From positions 3,844,001-3,908,000 of the forward strand of contig CAVNZM010000013.1 of assembly GCA_963693365.1 (NCBI GenBank): a stretch of 64,000 bases of DNA, written 5' to 3'. This stretch comes from Amoebidium appalachense. Its lineage: Eukaryota; Ichthyosporea. Below, one piece after another: positions 25,405 through 63,822 of the stretch. The stretch's first letter is position 1. Each line of letters opens with the position of its first letter. The notes under the pieces were generated by a model. It searched no databases and was not told the DNA's origin. It saw only the letters and a program-made list of their open reading frames with translations. The position numbers were made by a program, and so were the translations under genes.

Positions 25405-26640
25405 GGTGTGTGTGTGCACATATAGGTGCTTGTGTGCGCATGTGTATGTGTGTAAGGGGACACATGTGGGTGTGAGCATGTGCAGGTTGTATGTGGACGT
25501 ATGTAGGTGTGTGTGTGGTTGGATGCGGGGGTGGGTGAGGTATGTGTGGTTAGAGCGTGGGTGTTTGAAGATGGGTTTGGGTGTGCGTGTGTTTGGTGAG
25601 GTTCGGTGTGTGCGTGTGTTTGCCGTGGTGTATGTTTTTGCCTATGAGCCATGTTTTTTGGCCTTCGCATATCATAAGAATAGAACGAGATCATTTTACA
25701 TTTTCTCGATGATAGATCGGCTTTGAAGGCAATTATGACCCCTTAAGCCCGGCCTGCACCGCTCATTTTGTGCATTCATGCAGTGCTGTGGGTGCTCAAA
25801 ACTATAACCACCCCCCCCCCCCTTCCCCCCCCCCGGGGACTTACCCCCTCCCCCCTTCCCCCCCCTCCCCCCCCCCCCCCCCCTTTCCCCTCCCCTCCCT
25901 TATAATAAAGTTTGTATTTTTGCTTAACTTGTATACTGTGAGCATTGCTGTTGCTGATTTGGCTTTGCCTATGCCCTGCACTGTGTTTGCCATGGCGTAG
26001 TTGTACTTTGTGGTGTTTTCCGCATTTTACCCTCCCCCCTGCCCCCTGGGCCCCCCCTGAGGATGGGCTCTGCTTATTATGCATACTCTGTATGTATGGC
26101 ATGCATTCTGCATCGTGTTATCCGTTTGTTCTTGTGTACTTCGTACTTTTTGACGCATTCAATCCCCCCTGCCCCCCTTTCACACCCATTATGCAAACCC
26201 TTTGTGTGGTTTGCACTCTGCATTATGTTGCCCGTTATGAACGTGTACGTGTACTCTAGAACACATTCTAACCCCTCATCCCCCCTCCCCCCTCCCCCCT
26301 CTCCCCCCTCCTCTCCCCTCACCCCCCCCCCCCCTCTCCCCCCCCCCCCTTCTAACACACATTCTGTTCTCCCCACCCCTGCTTTTTCTCTCCCCTGCTC
26401 CCCCCCATCCCCCCCCCCAAATACATTACAACCCCCCCCACCCCCCCCTCCCCCCGCTTCCCCACAGTTCACAAGGCCGTGCTAGCTCTCAAAAGTCCAC
26501 CCCCGGCCCAGCCACAGTCCCTGATGGGGCAGTGCCGCATAGTGGCCAGGAGGGCCTGGGCAGCGGGCCAGATAACCCTGGACGGGGATATACTGCCTGC
26601 AGAGCTGATCCAGTGGGTGGCAGGCGCACTAGAGCTGTAG
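14928..26640 (+). CDS. ankyrin-repeat protein with SOCS-box-like C-terminus; 10 exons, 393 residues
   Basis: Exons: 14928-14970, 15725-15794, 17823-17991, 18543-18668, 21196-21368, 21987-22079, 22747-22890, 24119-24201, 25136-25243 and 26468-26640 (stop TAG). All phases join without conflict. After a short Asn/Gln/Ser-rich N-terminus there are about nine ankyrin repeats (residues about 38-345), with clear TPLH-type signatures: [81 protein letters not shown] and [12 protein letters not shown]. Residues 354-363 ([10 protein letters not shown]) fit the Elongin-B/C box, followed by a weak Cullin-box-like ILPAEL. Ankyrin plus SOCS box is the ASB architecture of substrate receptors for Cullin-RING ubiquitin ligases. 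The ankyrin assignment is very safe. The SOCS assignment is likely but rests on a short motif. Confidence 0.88.
15795..17822. repeat. repeat-rich second intron of the ankyrin gene
   Basis: Contents in order: C-rich run (15804-15843), (CA)n (15908-15990), CACG/CACACG mix to 16090, TG and CA patches (16340-16870), (GT)n (17135-17270), several G runs (17312-17575 and 17634-17654), then a 31-base tandem repeat before the acceptor. No exon is supported. Confidence 0.7.
17672..17816. repeat. 31-bp tandem repeat abutting an acceptor
   Basis: About 4.5 copies of a 31-base unit containing GCTGACCAATGAG and GGCTATATATA, period 31, run up to the acceptor at 17822. Each full unit except one variant carries CTGAC, a good branch-point match. 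Confidence 0.85.
18700..19132. repeat. minisatellite with GGTGGTTGGGCCATA units and (TA)n
   Basis: Tandem units of about 35-50 bases contain GGTGGTTGGGCCATATAAT and AGGTGCAC joined by (TA)n of varying length. Related units reappear at about 20640-20790, beyond a stretch of unrelated DNA. Both lie in the intron between exons 18543-18668 and 21196-21368. Confidence 0.85.
19135..20625. other. unique AT-richer block interrupting a minisatellite
   Basis: About 1.5 kb of non-repetitive sequence separates two parts of the same minisatellite family. It lacks the poly-C, poly-G and GT/CA tracts typical of introns here, apart from a G-rich run at 20290-20335 and a short (GT)n-(TA)n patch near 20592-20640. 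Only short unconvincing reading frames occur, and I see no terminal inverted repeats. It may be an insertion or simply older intron. Confidence 0.4.
20891..21195. repeat. partial tandem copies of the exon-21196 acceptor region
   Basis: The acceptor and start of the exon at 21196 are echoed upstream. At 21021-21069 there is CATGCTCAG followed by a near copy of the first 44 exon bases, with one base lost so the frame is broken. At 20891-20912 there is a shorter, more diverged copy. All three are preceded by C-rich tracts, and the copies at 21021 and 21196 also follow an ACATTCTAAC-like sequence. Spacing is about 160-167 bases. Confidence 0.75.
22877..23112. repeat. tandem triplication of a donor splice site
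   Basis: The end of the exon finishing at 22890, with its donor (GACATTGCTAGCGTGTAGG, 22877-22895), recurs at 22982-22999 and 23094-23112 with few changes. A-rich spacers of similar composition lie between. Read-through from the real exon meets TAG at the donor, so the extra copies would matter only if splicing skipped the first. Confidence 0.85.
24215..24960. repeat. minisatellite in the ankyrin gene intron
   Basis: The left part repeats a 38-base unit with GCATACATGTATATTGCTG. The right part repeats a shorter unit containing TAACGCAAGGAGTGTGATT and GGTGCATACACA. Units degrade towards 24960. No coding exon is supported. Confidence 0.85.
25310..25402. repeat. (GT)n microsatellite after the donor at 25244
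   Basis: A near-perfect (GT)n run of about 90 bases lies 65 bases downstream of the 5' splice site of the exon at 25136-25243. TG-rich imperfect sequence follows to about 25640. Confidence 0.9.
25915..26300. repeat. copies of a dispersed C-tailed intronic repeat
   Basis: Three related segments lie in a row, about 25915-26040, 26058-26180 and 26195-26300. Each has phrases such as TGGGCTCTGCTTAT, GCACTCTGCATT or GTACTTCGTAC, then a CATTCAA or CATTCTAAC ending, then a C-rich run. Related copies occur near 8093-8215, 23583-23730, 23835-23945, 40460-40560, 57775-57900 and 58210-58345. No coding capacity is seen. The last copy directly precedes the pyrimidine tract used by the exon at 26468. Confidence 0.65.
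26468..26640 (+). CDS. terminal exon encoding the SOCS-box-like segment
   Basis: The exon follows a C-rich tract and the acceptor CCACAG, completes a codon begun in the previous exon, and encodes 57 residues to the stop. [10 protein letters not shown] satisfies the BC-box pattern (S/T/P)-L-x3-C-x3-hydrophobic. Basic RR and a hydrophobic LIQWV helix follow, as in SOCS boxes. The Cullin-5 box consensus LPxP is only partly met (ILPAEL), so Cullin choice cannot be predicted. Confidence 0.65.
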
Positions 26641-27061
26641 ATATACGTGAGTAATGATTTTTCAAGTTGTAAGTGTGTTGGGGATTGTATGATAATGATA
26701 CATTGGATGCAAACGGGATGGTTGTGTGGGATAAGGGCGGACGGGGGGAGCAAGGGGAGGACGGATTTTGAAGGGGGGGTTGGGTGGAGGGGAGGGGGGG
26801 GGGGGGGGGGGGAGGAGTGAGGAGGGGAATTTAGTCAATTTTCAACCGGTTATTCCACGGATGTTAAAGGAGGGCTCTTTGATATGAAATGATTGGATGA
26901 TGTAGCGAGTGAAGTGGCGTGCATGGTTGGGTGATATGATAATATACTATGATGCATAAGAAGGTGAACTAAGGAGTTGTTATCATATAAGTGTTGCATT
27001 AAATGTTGCTTTTAAATTTAAAGGACACATATGGATAGCTGTATATAACGCAGAGACAGGA

Positions 27062-27067
27062 AATAAA
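27062..27067 (+). terminator. candidate poly(A) signal of the ankyrin gene
   Basis: AATAAA lies 422 bases after the stop at 26640. A second AATAAA is at 27181-27186. Either would fit a 3' UTR on this strand. This is assigned by motif and position only. Confidence 0.35.
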
Positions 27068-27959
27068 TCCTGAGTGCACACAGTGGCTGTGTTTTGTAGT
27101 TGCGAGGGCTTGCGGCCAGATTGTGCCCCAACACGTAGGACACTTGAGGTGGCGAGAATTGCGCGAGAGGGCCTGATTGCAATAAAACAAGGGCGAGTGT
27201 ATAGATGCCTGGCAAAGGCGGGGCAACCTTTGTGCCCTTAATGGTGAAGGTTTCTGCGCCAACACATACACAGGTACATGCGCATGCACGCACACACGCG
27301 GGCACACACACACGTACGCACATATGGGACACATGCACCGTGAGGCACAGACACATGCACACAGGCACACACTCACGGGCGCCCGTGCCGCACACGCACA
27401 CACATGCATGCAGGCACAGGCACACACACGGACGCACGCGTGTCATGCGCGCCTGCACATACACACACATACACATTATCGAGCGAGGTATCTTTTCGGA
27501 AAATCTCCGCGGTTTGTGAGTTTCTATCTGGAACAAACCAGAACTATTCCGATCATCGAGAGGTGAAGTCATCCACAAACGTTTCGGGGAGCGGGGCAAA
27601 CAAACATACTCGACGAACCGATGATCGTAATCCACTCATTTTCTGCACCGCAAGCTAACGCGTACACGCTGATAGTGCGCAGCTTAGTTTAAATCTATCC
27701 ATGTGCATATCCCTTTCCAAATTTCAGATCTGTCACATAGAAACCTGGCCACTAACCTAAAAGCCATGTGCAAAAGTTTCCTTTCATATTGTTCTTTTCC
27801 GGCTACTGGTAGGTCTTTAAAGTCCTAGGGGGCCGTGGGAGGGAGGAATGAGATACTACAAGTTGGCATGGGTACATGGGAAGGCGGGAGGTGTAGCGGG
27901 GGGAGGGGGGGGGGGGGGGTTGGCAAAGAGGGGGAGAGGGGGGGGGGGGGGGGGGGAAG

Positions 27960-27995
<36 letters not shown>

Positions 27996-28097
27996 GAGAG
28001 GTTGATAACTAGGTATATTCGTTGCAATGTCTCTGCCCCATTCTGCATTTGTGCACAAACTGGGTTGGGCAACACCCCTGGGTACGTGTTTTGGTGT

Positions 28098-28154
<57 letters not shown>

Positions 28155-28808
28155 GTGTGCACTGTGACATTATGATATGTGCACTTTTGGCTTGTGTGCG
28201 CACGTTCACTAGAGTGGGCGTCGGGCGTCGTGTGGGGTAAGGGGTCATGGGGTTCCTTTGCAAAATCACGGTGAATAGCTGCACATACAGTGTCACGTGA
28301 ATTGCAGGTACATGCACGCTTTGTGCACAGAAGTTTATGTACCTGTGCACCCATGTAAGTAATAATTTCCCGTTTAACCGTGGGCGTGAAATTGTGCTTA
28401 TCCCTCCCTCGGAGTCCCCCACCCCATCACCAGGGTGTATGTGTGCATTTTGAAAGGGGCGAGGGTATCCTGTGTGCGATTCACTACCCTGTGTGTGCAT
28501 GACCGGTGGGGTAGGCCCCGGGGGAGGGGAGGCTGGGGGGGGGGGGGGGGGGGGGGGGGGGGATGTAGAATGCATAGGAAGGCCCCGGGATCGGATGTGA
28601 GACCCCGGGATCGGATGTGAGAGATGGGGGTCAAGGGGGTGCACCATGCACCATAATCGTGTCACTGAGTAATGGCATGAGGGTACCCCCCCCCCCCCCC
28701 CCTCCACCTCCCCCCGTGTCATTTGATTAAGTTATTCCATTCCCTACTGGGTCGATTGCCCATGAGTACAGGGCGTCCGAGGGCCTAGCCGCCTTTGCTG
28801 CACTCTTT

Positions 28809-28865
<57 letters not shown>

Positions 28866-28994
28866 TCTCCGTTTACTAAAGGCTATCATTGAATGTTTCT
28901 TTGTCCTTGACCTTGTGACAAAAGTTCGGTTTTTCAGTCTCTCTCTCCCTCTCTCCCCCCCCCCCCCCCCCCCCCCCCACCCTCCCACAAAAAC

Positions 28995-29025
<31 letters not shown>

Positions 29026-29227
29026 GAAAGGGGGGGGGGGGGGGGGGGGGAATGTAACGGAAAGGCAAGAAGGGGCGTTGAAACTGGGGATCTTTGGGAG
29101 GAAAGAGAGGAAAAGCAGGAGTGGCAGTTTCAAATCGCGACAGACACATTGCGCTACGGAAAACGGCAAGTTCTGGTTGGTTGCATTGTTGTTGCTTTTT
29201 CAGTTGAGTGTGTGTTTTTTTTATTTT

Positions 29228-29259
<32 letters not shown>

Positions 29260-29282
29260 GAAGGAGGGGCCGGGGGGGGGGG

Positions 29283-29324
<42 letters not shown>

Positions 29325-29401
29325 CGCAGTGCCAGCTGCAGCAACGGGTACCACTGACAGATTGTTAAGATGCATCTGTATTTCTGAAGGGTCGAATTGG
29401 T

Positions 29402-29407
29402 TTTATT
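29402..29407 (-). terminator. candidate poly(A) signal of the minus-strand gene
   Basis: AATAAA on the minus strand (TTTATT on the plus strand), 237 bases beyond the stop codon at 29644. Assigned by motif and position only. Confidence 0.3.
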
Positions 29408-29643
29408 CGGGCTGCTGCCCCCTATGTTCCAAGCACGTTTACATACGACCAGGGGGTCTTCCCCTTCCCCATATCTACCCTCCCCCCCCTCCCCCCCCCC
29501 CCCCTACCCTTACTGCTTCTGTACCCCCAAGTCTGATGACATCTTCAAGTTATAAGATCAAATGTGATTGGGCAAATCAATAACAGCGAGAGAAGATTCC
29601 ATGTGTTATGCACATCCTGATTCGTTCAATATCATCCGTTCAC

Positions 29644-32610
<2,967 letters not shown>

Positions 32611-33398
32611 AGTGACAAAGGTCTTAATGCTTTTGTATAGGATTCGGAAAGATATAACACACAGATATTACGTATAACGCTCAAGGTTGGACACAGAATC
32701 GAAGAACTGCGAATTTGTACGACTACGTATACAGAACTGTATCAAATTAACATGAAGAAGCCTCAACAGATATGGCACCGGTGAGGGGGCCCCTTTTCTC
32801 TCTTCTTCTCACAGGCTTTTTCTGCTCTTTACTACGACAAGTTTTGAACCGGGAAAGGTCATAGGCGTAATGGTCGCAAAAGACGATGCGTGAAATGGGA
32901 GTTGACATAGGCCATGGGCGTTTATATACCTAAAGGGTAGTCTGCAGAACAGCATGTGATTGGTTCCATTGCTGAACCGGCAGAATATCACTGTGATATT
33001 AAGTACTTGAATCCATACGTCATCAACCAGATTACAATGCCCGGTCGTCGATCAAAACAAACACATGTAGCCCGGTACATTACAGTGATAACAAACAAAG
33101 TTATTTATATATATAAAAACATATATATATAATATTGATTTTTTTTATGTTTTGTGAAGCTGTGTTTCTATATACCTATTTGGTGTGCGAGAATCCGAGA
33201 GTGTCTGAGACGTGTTATTAATACTACCGAGAACGTAATATACTACTAAAAATAGATCGATAAAAATAGATTGCCGAGAAGCTTTCCTGTTATCATACCG
33301 TTTCAACTTGTGGTGCTTCGCATGTGTACGTGAAGGACGAACTCTGGACGAGGTCTAAAGGTCACTTGAAATCGCTCATTTTCGTTAAATTTGGAGAA

Positions 33399-34210
33399 AT
33401 GGCTCCTAGTAAGAACATATGTGCGGAGGATATTTTGGTGTTGATACAGAAAGAGATGGCACGGCGTGACCGGCGTGACCTACAAAACCACGAATATATG
33501 TACTGGGTGCGTGAAATGCACGTGCTCGAAGTTGAAACCTTCACACTATTAGAACGATCCGACAGGCTTTGGGGCGAAATAAGCTACACAAAAGCCCATG
33601 GTGAGAGTGATTTGGGCCAGGTATCGGCAAAGAAAGCAGAGCTGGCTGCGTTTCAGGCGCGCATAAAGCCCATGAGAAAAACATGTGGAAATAATGGCAC
33701 AGAAAGTTAAGCCTGCTTCAGCCGACTTCTGGAAAGCCTGCTGGACAAAAAAGGTAGGCTAAAAGGTTATTGTCTGACAGTGGTTTATCAGTTCAGAATA
33801 TTATTACTAAATAATGTGTTTGACCTGTGTACTTGAATGGTTTTTTATGGTGCACGTATCATCACGAAGGATGCATGTGCACGTAGGCAAAATCGCTTTC
33901 CCACCCTGACTCCATGTTGATTCATTCAGGTAACAGAACTGCAAGGAGAGCAACTTTCAACAACTTGTCGCCTCAGCAATCCCTTTTCTCTTGGCTTACT
34001 CTTGGGATCCGGAAAGCTTCTAACATACTTTCTTCTATGACAACCGCAAGCAATGCACCGCAAAGTAGCCCACGCGGCAGCACGTTCAGACACATGCACG
34101 TACGGCACAACTGAACAGAGCTGTTGTAGAATAGGGGAGAACAGGCTTGAAGCCGGGATGCTCGAATCACAGGGTTTGACCGATAGAACACCACTGCTCT
34201 TGGCTACTTG
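33399..34210 (+). pseudogene. damaged copy 1 of an unrecognised duplicated gene
   Basis: A first block from the ATG at 33399 to a stop at 33708-33710 encodes a charged, coiled-coil-like protein with QKEMARRDRRDLQNHE and YWVREM. Compared with copy 2 it has lost one base near 33683, which shifts the frame. The shifted frame stays open through KPASADFWKACW to a donor-like site at 33754. A second block, about 33930-34210, contains SLFSWLT and a shifted continuation with EAGMLESQGLTDRTPLLLAT, vaguely ankyrin-like. Different lesions in each copy suggest pseudogenes. A short GAAEAVQLLVN-like piece in the spacer near 34889 may be a remnant of a third exon. Confidence 0.5.
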
Positions 34211-35597
34211 GTAATTGCTCCAATGCCCAGCAACACATTCCATCTATATGTGTGGGCAAAACATACAACCATAGGGTTTGCTTAGTAAACACAGTAGATG
34301 AACAAATTTATGTTGGGTGACACTTTGTGAGGTGGCTTGAAAACCTTTTGCTGTGCATAGAGTAACAATGTTTTGCTATTTTTAGACAATGAACATAGAC
34401 GAACACATTGCACGACCCTTTGAGCACATTAAGGTGGAAAACCTTTTGCTGTACATAGAATAACGATGTTCTGCTATTTTTAAACAAGTAACATAGGAGA
34501 TGAATACATGGCACGATGCTTTGATTGTGTAGAACATGATTGTAATGCCGATGCTTGACAGTTGACATGGATGCATATTTGACCAACATGTTAAATTGAA
34601 AACTTTTTATTGTTCATAGAGTATTCCTAATTTTTTGGTTGCCAAAGTTTTATAAGTGTGTTTTTTGGTTGATGAAAGCACATGTACTTAATACTTGTAA
34701 GAAGGCAAACAAGAGCCGGTCCATGTCGATGAAGTTCTGCTGCAGACGGAATGCAGGAGGGTTGCTGTTCAAAGCGCGCAGTACCAAGCATTAGAGAGAT
34801 GCTTTTGCATGAGCCAGGACTATGACCTATGAGACTCAGGGGTGCAAGGGCATTTGTTAACGCTGCAGGCGCCCATTACACATTTGGGTGCTGCGGAAGC
34901 GGTTCAACTTCTTGTCAACATGGTCTTGTGTGATATACTCAACGATCTACGTATACGGTACTCTGGATATACCTGTTTTTGTGCAACATCACAGCTGACG
35001 TGTTTACGTGGTAGGCTTCTGAACCCGATTAAACAAACTCCAGAATGATGAGGCCCATGGTGTGGCACTCCCTCGGGTGGGTAATTGAGTATATACACGC
35101 AAGATTTGGCACGTAGATTCCTGCTTTAACCAACCCCATTACTGCACAATGAAATGCTTCTGATATAGTGTGACGCGATATATTCTCTTGCTCACCTTCA
35201 TATAGTATGTACTGTAGACGCCTTCACCAACATAAAAACAATTGAAAATGAGATCAGCTTTCACCGTAGCCGGACTACATCAGTCAAACGGCATCATCCT
35301 TGCCTTCTCAGTACTACGATCGATGTTAACCGTGAGAAGAATGATTTCACTTTGACGTGTTGGTCAAATATTCGTCTATGGAAATAACTAGTATTTTTAG
35401 CAATACTAGTTACTTCTATGTACAGCAAAAGGTTTTTATTAAAAGTCACCTCGAATTTCTTTCAACATGACATTGTTCATCTATGTTCATTATAATTATC
35501 AAGCAACATTGTTCATCTATATCATTGTCAAGCAACCCTAGTAGGTCTTGGCCATATGTAAGCGGAATGTGTTGCTGGGCCGCTTTCGATGCATCAC

Positions 35598-36440
35598 CAG
35601 TTTGCCATGAGCAGTGGTTTTCTATCGGTCAAACCCTGTATCCCGAACACTCCAGCTTCAAGCCTACTCTCCCTATATATTCTAGGGCAGCTCTTTTGAG
35701 TTGTGCCGTACGTGCATACCGTGTCTGATGTGTCACCATTCTTGCTACTCCGCGATGCACTGCTCCCAGTGGCCATATGGGAAGGTGTGCTCGAAGTCTC
35801 CCCGCGGGTAAACCAAGAGAAAAGAGACCTTGGGGACCCGGGTTTTTGTTTGCCCTCTTGACAGTTCTTTTACCTGGAAAAAATACAAAGTCAGCGTGGA
35901 AAACTAATTTTTGTGCACCTGCACGAAGAAGGTGCCAACAAGGAAATGGGCCAGGCTGATGTACAAGAAGCGTAGGAATGTCTTTGGGTGCAAAAAACTG
36001 TATGCCAAAGTAATCTTCAATGCCAAGGGTTTAAACCGCTTAACACCTAAGCTACTAGCCTACCTTTCTTTTCAATCTGGAGTTTGTTTCAATTGAAGTC
36101 CTCTGCATGCAGCAGGCTTCACTTAAAAAGCTTTCTCCGCCATGGTTTCCTCCCATGTTTTTATCATGGGCTCTATCCGCTCGTTAAGTGCAGCCAGCTC
36201 TTCTTTCTTTACCGACAACTGGTGCATATCAGTTTCATCACTAGGGTTTGCGTTGTTTATCTCATGGCAAAGCTTGTCGGATTGTTTGAACAGAGAAGAC
36301 ATCTCGACCTCGAGCACTTGCATTTCACGCACCCAGTACACGGACTCGTGGTTTTGTAGGTCACGCCGGTCACGCCGTGCCATCTCTTTCTGTATCCACA
36401 CCAATACAACCTCTGCGCAAACATCCTGTTTAGGTGCCAT
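35598..36440 (-). pseudogene. damaged copy 2 of the same duplicated gene
   Basis: Minus strand, ATG at 36440. The first block encodes MAPKQDVCAEVVLVWIQKEM, then RDRRDLQNHESVYWVREM and a coiled-coil-like stretch to a stop at 36123, 60 bases before a donor-like GTAGGC. A second block ends in RLEAGVFGIQGLTDRKPLLM with a GT donor-like site just after 35598. The TPLLLA-type phrase resembles the start of an ankyrin repeat. The family is not recognised. The first block could still be expressed as a short protein. Confidence 0.5.
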
Positions 36441-36445
36441 CTTCA

Positions 36446-38579
36446 CAAAGTTTACAATTGCATGGTGCATGGGGGGGAAGAGCGCTACACCGAATTCGAA
36501 ATAGCCGAAGTTCCGGCTTCATCTTTTCAACTCTGCGCCGCCCTCTTTCCGGGTTGACGTAATCATGAGCCAACCCACAACCTGGAATCCCTTCATGTCA
36601 CAGTACATTTCTTAAGAGGGGCTTAATGATGCAAACGAAATATGATAAACAAACAAAAGCCCACATAAAATCTAAATTGCAAACACTGTTTCCCGTTTTT
36701 GTAATCCAAGCTACCGGCGTGATTTTGGCGCCATTCTCAGATGCTCATGCGCGCAGCGGCCGTCATCCTCGAATGTTGATGGATTTGAAAGGACGTCAGT
36801 GAGATTTTGGTTTGCAAGAATACATGTAGCATCTTTCTAAGTGTTTGTCAGGGATCGTGAAGTCACTCCAACACCGGGGAGCAAGGTCATGAGAAGCAAC
36901 TGGTACAAATCCCCCCCCCCCCCCCCCCCCTCCCTCCCCTCTCTCCGCACCTCTCTATCTGTACCCCCTCCCCTCCCCTCCCCATCCCATCCCGCCTCGC
37001 GGACATACATGGCCTTGGACATAATTGGACATAAGCCTGTGGATATATTTGGACATTAGCCTGTGGACATATTTGGGCATTTGGACACTTGAAAATATGG
37101 ACATGGACAAACAGAATGTGAACACATCTTATACATATTTGTCTGTCTGTGTGTGTGCGCGCGCGCGAGTGTGTGCGTGCGACTGTGTTTGTGTGCTTGT
37201 GTGCGTGTGCGTGTGCGGGTGGATGGTGTTTGTGTGTGTGTGTTTGTGTGTGTCCGTGTGTGCGTGCGCTCACGCATGCGTGAGTGTGCCTCCCTCCCAC
37301 CTCCCGCCATTACTTCCTGTGTGCGTGCGTGCCTGCGCTTCACCTTCTGTGCCTAAGCTATGCTGACAGCTGTAGCAGGGCACAAGGCAGGCCCTAGGGG
37401 TGACTATGGGTCTCTACACGGTCAGCCAGGCCTGCAGAGGTAGCTTCCCTTTTCCTGTCTGTTCCAGCGGATTGCAATGGTGTTTTTTCTGCTTGTGCCC
37501 TTGTTTTTGGCCCGTGATAGCGTGCACATGTTCATACTTCCATCTATCTGAGCCCGAGCACGTTATATGCAAGCATATACACACGGATACTCTGGTCTTG
37601 TCTTGGGTTTTGTGTGCTGAGGCGCCGCACGCCACAAACGCTACGCCGCGCCCGCTTGCCCACCAACCTCGCGCACCAACACCACGCCCGCCTGCACGCA
37701 CACAATCCCGGAACACACCACCCACACCACGCATGTCACACACACACACATGCACACTCACCACACTCCGGGTTAACACACGCATCTTCATATATCCAAG
37801 GGCTTTTTGAGCATGAGCCCCCCCACTCTCCCCTCCTTTCCCCTCCCGGCCTGCGCAAGGGTCCCCCCCCCTCCCCCCCCCAACCTCCCTTCCCGCGCTG
37901 GGGTGCATATGGGGGGGGGGGAGGGGAGGGGGATGTGGGGGGGAGAGAGAGAGGGGAGAGAGAGACAACGAGAGGGGGGGGGGGGGGGGGGGGGGAAGGG
38001 GAGGGGGCGAGAAAAAGGATAGGGTTCCTAAATGTTTGGGCAAAGGAGAAGGATTGGGGGTTTCAGGAATGGAGGTGGGGTGTGAGAAAGGAACAATGTA
38101 TGGACTGGCAAGATTTGTGGGAGGGGTATGGAGTGAGAGGGGTTAAGGGTGTGGAGGTAGGAAATGGCACAGAGAGGGACCTTTTTTGATGAATAATGTG
38201 TGTGCGTGTGGCGGTGAGAGTTAAAGTGAGGCGGGGGCGGGCAGGGGAGGTGGGGGGGAGGAACGGGGGGAGGGGGTGAGGGGGGTGGGGAGGGGGGATA
38301 AGGTGGTCTGGAAACAGGGGGGGCTGGATGGAGGGAAGGGGGGCCGAAAGTCCAGACAGGCCCAGAAACGCTGGGGAGATTTGGGGGGAGGGATGGAGGG
38401 GGAAGGGTGCGGGAGAGGGTGAGGGGGTGGGCGGCGGAAGGGGGGGGGGGGGGAAGGCAGGCTGGGGGGTGGAGGGGGGAAGAGGCCGGGGGATGGGGGG
38501 GAGGGGGGAGGCGGGGAGAGATAGGGGGTGGAGGGGGGGGCGGGGAGGGGATGGGAGGGGGGTTGAGTGTCGTTTTTAG
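36446..38579. other. region upstream of the first firm deubiquitinase exon
   Basis: The missing 5' exons of the deubiquitinase may lie here. Weak candidates are an ATG at 36778 running to a donor at 36806, then 36864-36892, and a block 37376-37439 with donor GTAGCT. They could be joined in frame but have no family similarity. The rest is CA/TG-rich (37100-37300, 37720-37790), then a purine-rich, G-heavy stretch (37900-38570) immediately before the acceptor at 38579. Confidence 0.3.

Positions 38580-63822
<25,243 letters not shown>

Larger units (their letters stand above)
26641..29643. other. convergent intergenic region
   Basis: It lies between the 3' ends of the ankyrin gene (+) and the predicted membrane-protein gene (-). 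It contains G runs (26790-26810, 27903-27992, 28111-28151, 28536-28561), a 52-base-class C run (28811-28863), a C run (28956-28977), a repeated GAAAA tract with a G run (29000-29050) and more G runs (29240-29324). CA-rich DNA lies at 27270-27470. No reading frame looks like a real gene. Confidence 0.5.
33390..36445. repeat. diverged long inverted duplication
   Basis: The segment at about 33390-34385 reappears in reverse complement at about 35397-36445, with about 1 kb of spacer. Both arms contain the same 5' coding block, a conserved GTAGGCTA donor-like site, a second coding-like block and a non-coding end with AAAACCTTTTGCTGTNCATAG. That last phrase is also tandemly repeated in the left arm near 34330, 34440 and 34600. 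The arms differ by many substitutions and small indels, so the duplication is not recent. Confidence 0.8.

Noticed and set aside
37400-37810. Candidate USP 5' exons near 37376-37439 and 37468-37515
   Set aside because: Phases could not be joined to the firm exon at 38580 and there is no family similarity. They are mentioned only as weak candidates.
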